A DNA stretch of 26,803 nucleotides from an uncultured Eubacteriales bacterium. Lineage in GTDB: Bacteria; Bacillota_A; Clostridia; Christensenellales; Aristaeellaceae. Every line of letters begins with the position of its first letter. Position 1 is the stretch's first letter. Location of the stretch: the NCBI GenBank assembly GCA_902766515.1, contig CACXEB010000082.1:1-26803 (forward strand), in the 5' to 3' direction. Position numbers and translations under genes: made by a program. This document shows, one piece after another, positions 24,608-26,803 of this stretch. The notes under the pieces were generated by a model, which saw only the letters and a list, made by a program, of their open reading frames with translations, was not told the DNA's origin and did not search any database.

Positions 24608-25195
24608 TCACTTTGCCGTATTGTGTTGCTCCGATATGGCCGCGTACAGCTTCACGGTGCTGTACGCGCCCTTGTTGATCAGCCGGTCCCTCAGCACGCC
24701 TTCCGCCTGCATCCCGGCCTTCTCCATCACCCGGCCGGAGGCCGGATTCCGGATATCGTGCTGCGCTTCGACGCGGTGCAGGGAAAGCGTATCGAACGAG
24801 AACGCCAGCACCGCCCTCAGCGCTTCGGTCATCAGGCCCTGGTTCCAGCAGTCGCGCGCCAGGCTGTAGCCGACCTCGGCGGACATGTTTCCGGGGCTGA
24901 TCCACATGTAGCCTATGGTGCCGATCACCCGTCCGCCCTCCTTCAGCGCGATGACCCAGGAGGACGGGTATCCGCGGCGGTACTGCATCCGCATGCTCCG
25001 GACCATTTCCCTGCTGTCAGCCAGGCTGTGATGCGGGGTCCACAGGACATACCGGGCCACTTCCGCGTCCTGTGCGTAACGGTAGATGTCCTGCGCGTCG
25101 CGGAGCACAGCCTTCCGCAGGCACAGCCGGTCGGTTTCCAGGGAAGGCAGGCGCCTGAAGATCCGTTTGAATCGCGTCAGGTCATCATAGATCAT
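24608..25195 (-). CDS. GNAT family N-acetyltransferase (RimJ/RimL-like)
   Basis: A 195-residue acetyltransferase of the RimJ/RimL group. It shows ETDRLCLRKAVLRDAQDIYRY at the front, VIGTIGYM, the strand AEVGYSLARDCWNQGLMTEAL with the acetyl-CoA loop, and HRVEAQHDIRNPASGRVMEKAGM. Such enzymes acetylate protein N-termini, small amines or drugs; the substrate is not evident. The start overlaps the Nudix stop by 11 bases, and no strong ribosome site is seen, so coupled translation is likely. Family is secure, function is not. Confidence 0.9.
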   Translation of the reverse strand: MIYDDLTRFKRIFRRLPSLETDRLCLRKAVLRDAQDIYRYAQDAEVARYVLWTPHHSLADSREMVRSMRMQYRRGYPSSWVIALKEGGRVIGTIGYMWISPGNMSAEVGYSLARDCWNQGLMTEALRAVLAFSFDTLSLHRVEAQHDIRNPASGRVMEKAGMQAEGVLRDRLINKGAYSTVKLYAAISEQHNTAK

Positions 25196-25754
25196 GCTTT
25201 TTGTTCGACTTCAGCGCCTCCTGCGCCAACAGGATGCCCAGCGCTGTCTTCTGATCAAACAGATGTCCCTGCAGCACTTCCTGCACCGCTTCCGCGAAGG
25301 GGATCTTCCGGACGCGCACGAATTCATCCTCGTCCGTGTGCGCCTGGTGCTGGCTTAAGCCGGTTGCCAGGTAGATCGAGATGCGCTCCGTGCAGAATCC
25401 GGGGGTCGTCACGACGCGGCTGAGCAGCTGCCAGTCGGTCGCGCGCAGGCCGGTCTCTTCTTCAAGCTCCCGTCTCGCGCAGCAGAGGGGATCCTCGTCC
25501 GGCCGGTCCAGCTTGCCGGCCGGGATCTCCCAGGTCATCTCGTCGATGACCACCCGGTGCTGGCGCACCAGCGTGATGTTGCCTTCCTCGTCGATCGGAA
25601 CGACGGCGGCGGCTCCGATATGCTTGATCACCTCGCGGACAGCCGTGTTGCCGTTGGGAAGGCTGACCTGCCAGCGCTCCAGGTGGACCACCTTGCCATC
25701 ATAGATCGTTTCGCTGCTGAAAGGGACTTCCCGCAGCTGATCGTCATTTACCAT
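25185..25754 (-). CDS. Nudix hydrolase, ADP-ribose pyrophosphatase type
   Basis: A 189-residue enzyme resembling ADP-ribose pyrophosphatase (NudF), which splits ADP-ribose into AMP and ribose 5-phosphate. The Nudix box ends in RELEEETGL with the metal-binding glutamates. The front half of the box, GKLDRPDED, has one residue more between the glycine and glutamate than the canonical GX5E. EIPAGKLD, VREVIKHIGAAAVVPI and TTPGFCTE fit the ADPRase subfamily. AAAGGAAA precedes the ATG. It begins 13 bases after the GH94 gene. Confidence 0.9.
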   Translation of the reverse strand: MVNDDQLREVPFSSETIYDGKVVHLERWQVSLPNGNTAVREVIKHIGAAAVVPIDEEGNITLVRQHRVVIDEMTWEIPAGKLDRPDEDPLCCARRELEEETGLRATDWQLLSRVVTTPGFCTERISIYLATGLSQHQAHTDEDEFVRVRKIPFAEAVQEVLQGHLFDQKTALGILLAQEALKSNKKHDL

Positions 25755-25767
25755 AAGCGATTTCCTT

Positions 25768-26803
25768 TCAGGCTTTCAGGACCACATTGACCTTGCAGAC
25801 ACGGCCAGTGCCTTCGGGCGGGGGAACGATCTGGCCGTCGATCGGCCGGCCGTCGACCGTCAGCACGATGCTGCCCTTTTCGCCGTCCGTCTGGTTGTCA
25901 ATATGGATCTGGTAGAGATTGCCGCGGTATTCGCGCTGAATATCGAGCGTCTTCAGCTGCGCAGGCAGGCACGGGTCGATCTTCAGGCCGGCGAAGTCCG
26001 GCTTGATGCCCAGGATAAACTGGCTGATCGCATAGAAGTTCCAGGCGGAGGTCCCAGTCAGCCAGCTGTTGCGGGCTTCGCCGGGCTTGCCGCTGTCAGC
26101 GCCGTTGATGGTCTGGCTGTACACGTACGGCTCCACACGGTGCAGCTTCTGGTCCTGGATATAGGCCGGGGCGATCTTGCGGTAAAGATCAAACGCGCGG
26201 TTGCCGTGGCCCAGGACCGTCTCGCCGATAATGATCCAGGGATTGTTGTGGCAGAACACCGAGCCGTTCTCCTTGTATCCCGGCGGGTAGGAAGAAATTT
26301 CGCCCAGGTTCAGGCGGTAGGTGGTAAAGCACGGCCAGTTGAGCATGATCCCGTGCTCGAACTCCAGGTACTTCTGTGTGGCATCCATGGATTTCTGCGC
26401 CATGCCGTTGTCCTTGCCGATGCCGGCCATGACACACATGCCCTGCGGCTCGATGAAGATCTTGCCCTCATCGTTCTCGTTGGAACCAACCTTCTGGCCA
26501 TAGGCATCATACGCGCGCAGGAACCATTCGCCGTCCCAGCCGGCCGTCTCGACCGCCTGGGTCATGATCGCTTTCTGTTCGCGCACATACTGCGCTTCTT
26601 CCTTGTCGCCCGCCAGCTCCAGCAGCGCGGTATAGTCATCGGCCACACACACAAACATGCCGGCGATGAAAACGGATTCCGCGATGCCCGTGTCATTGTT
26701 GGTGACGGTCTGGAAGCTTTCGCCGGGTTCCTTCGAGAAGCAGTTCAGGTTCAGGCAGTCGTTCCAGTCGGCGCGGCCGATCAGCGGCAGGCCGTGCGGG
26801 CCC
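25768..26803 (-). CDS. GH94 family glycoside phosphorylase (cellobiose phosphorylase-like), 3' part
   Basis: The gene runs off the right edge, so its start is missing; about 344 residues are visible (the frame opens at base 26802). The visible start HGLPLIGRADWNDCLN matches the active-site region of GH94 phosphorylases, including the aspartate used as general acid. Further family marks are FCHNNPWIIIGETVLGHG, EPYVYSQTI, GTSAWNF, ILGIKPDFAGLKIDPCLP, and the C-terminal beta domain with IVLTVDGRPI. GH94 enzymes split cellobiose, cellodextrins or chitobiose with phosphate to yield sugar 1-phosphate; the exact sugar is not clear. No signal peptide can be judged; the family is cytoplasmic. Confidence 0.92.
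   Translation of the reverse strand, partial: GPHGLPLIGRADWNDCLNLNCFSKEPGESFQTVTNNDTGIAESVFIAGMFVCVADDYTALLELAGDKEEAQYVREQKAIMTQAVETAGWDGEWFLRAYDAYGQKVGSNENDEGKIFIEPQGMCVMAGIGKDNGMAQKSMDATQKYLEFEHGIMLNWPCFTTYRLNLGEISSYPPGYKENGSVFCHNNPWIIIGETVLGHGNRAFDLYRKIAPAYIQDQKLHRVEPYVYSQTINGADSGKPGEARNSWLTGTSAWNFYAISQFILGIKPDFAGLKIDPCLPAQLKTLDIQREYRGNLYQIHIDNQTDGEKGSIVLTVDGRPIDGQIVPPPEGTGRVCKVNVVLKA

Noticed and set aside
1..26803. tRNA, rRNA, CRISPR arrays, insertion sequences, phage genes
   Set aside because: No such pattern found by reading; nearly all sequence is accounted for by protein genes.

Overview
The window comes from a Gram-positive-type bacterium, most likely a GC-rich member of the Clostridia (Bacillota). 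The evidence is the order plsX-acpP-rnc-smc-ftsY, strong AGGAGG ribosome binding sites, many 4-nt start/stop overlaps, and families typical of gut and rumen Clostridia (the zinc-ribbon/TIR/TPR protein, the GlpA-like/FAD oxidoreductase/DUF1667 trio, the TGS-fused nucleoside kinase). The exact genus cannot be told from the sequence. Gene density is very high: no gene-free stretch exceeds 100 bases. I saw no rRNA, tRNA, CRISPR array, insertion sequence or phage gene.

Left part (1-8999, all plus strand). A gene cut by the window edge encodes a one-pass membrane protein. It is followed after 35 bases by a very large protein (1369 aa) with an N-terminal zinc ribbon, a TIR domain, a charged coiled coil, one membrane segment, and about 800 residues of tetratricopeptide-like repeats predicted to lie outside the cell. 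Next come three tightly coupled redox genes (GlpA-like FAD enzyme with a BFD-type [2Fe-2S] domain, FAD/NAD(P) oxidoreductase, four-cysteine DUF1667 protein), a HAD-IIA phosphatase and rimI.

Middle (9009-12208). A 23S rRNA methyltransferase-like gene (minus strand) converges on rimI and diverges from a nucleoside-salvage pair, deoB and purine nucleoside phosphorylase. The divergent gap carries a plausible promoter for deoB.

Right part (12239-26803, all minus strand, transcribed right to left). From upstream to downstream: the 3' part of a GH94 phosphorylase; a Nudix ADP-ribose pyrophosphatase; a GNAT acetyltransferase; a TSCPD-domain protein; a 39-aa membrane peptide too short for most gene finders; then, after a likely promoter, plsX, acpP, rnc, smc, ftsY (lipid synthesis, RNA processing, chromosome organisation and protein targeting); then surE, an RpiR/SIS regulator, a HI0933/YhiN-type flavoprotein, a DEDDh exonuclease with a C-terminal zinc-binding motif, and a TGS-fused nucleoside kinase. 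Overlaps or short gaps link most of these, so they may be read as one or two long transcripts.

The most unusual item is the membrane-spanning TIR protein with its small membrane partner. It looks like a one-chain receptor: a repeat-rich outer part and a TIR domain inside that keeps a candidate catalytic glutamate. Secondary points are an acyl carrier protein with a non-standard site around its phosphopantetheine serine, the overlooked 39-aa membrane peptide, and an rnc gene with no good ATG start.
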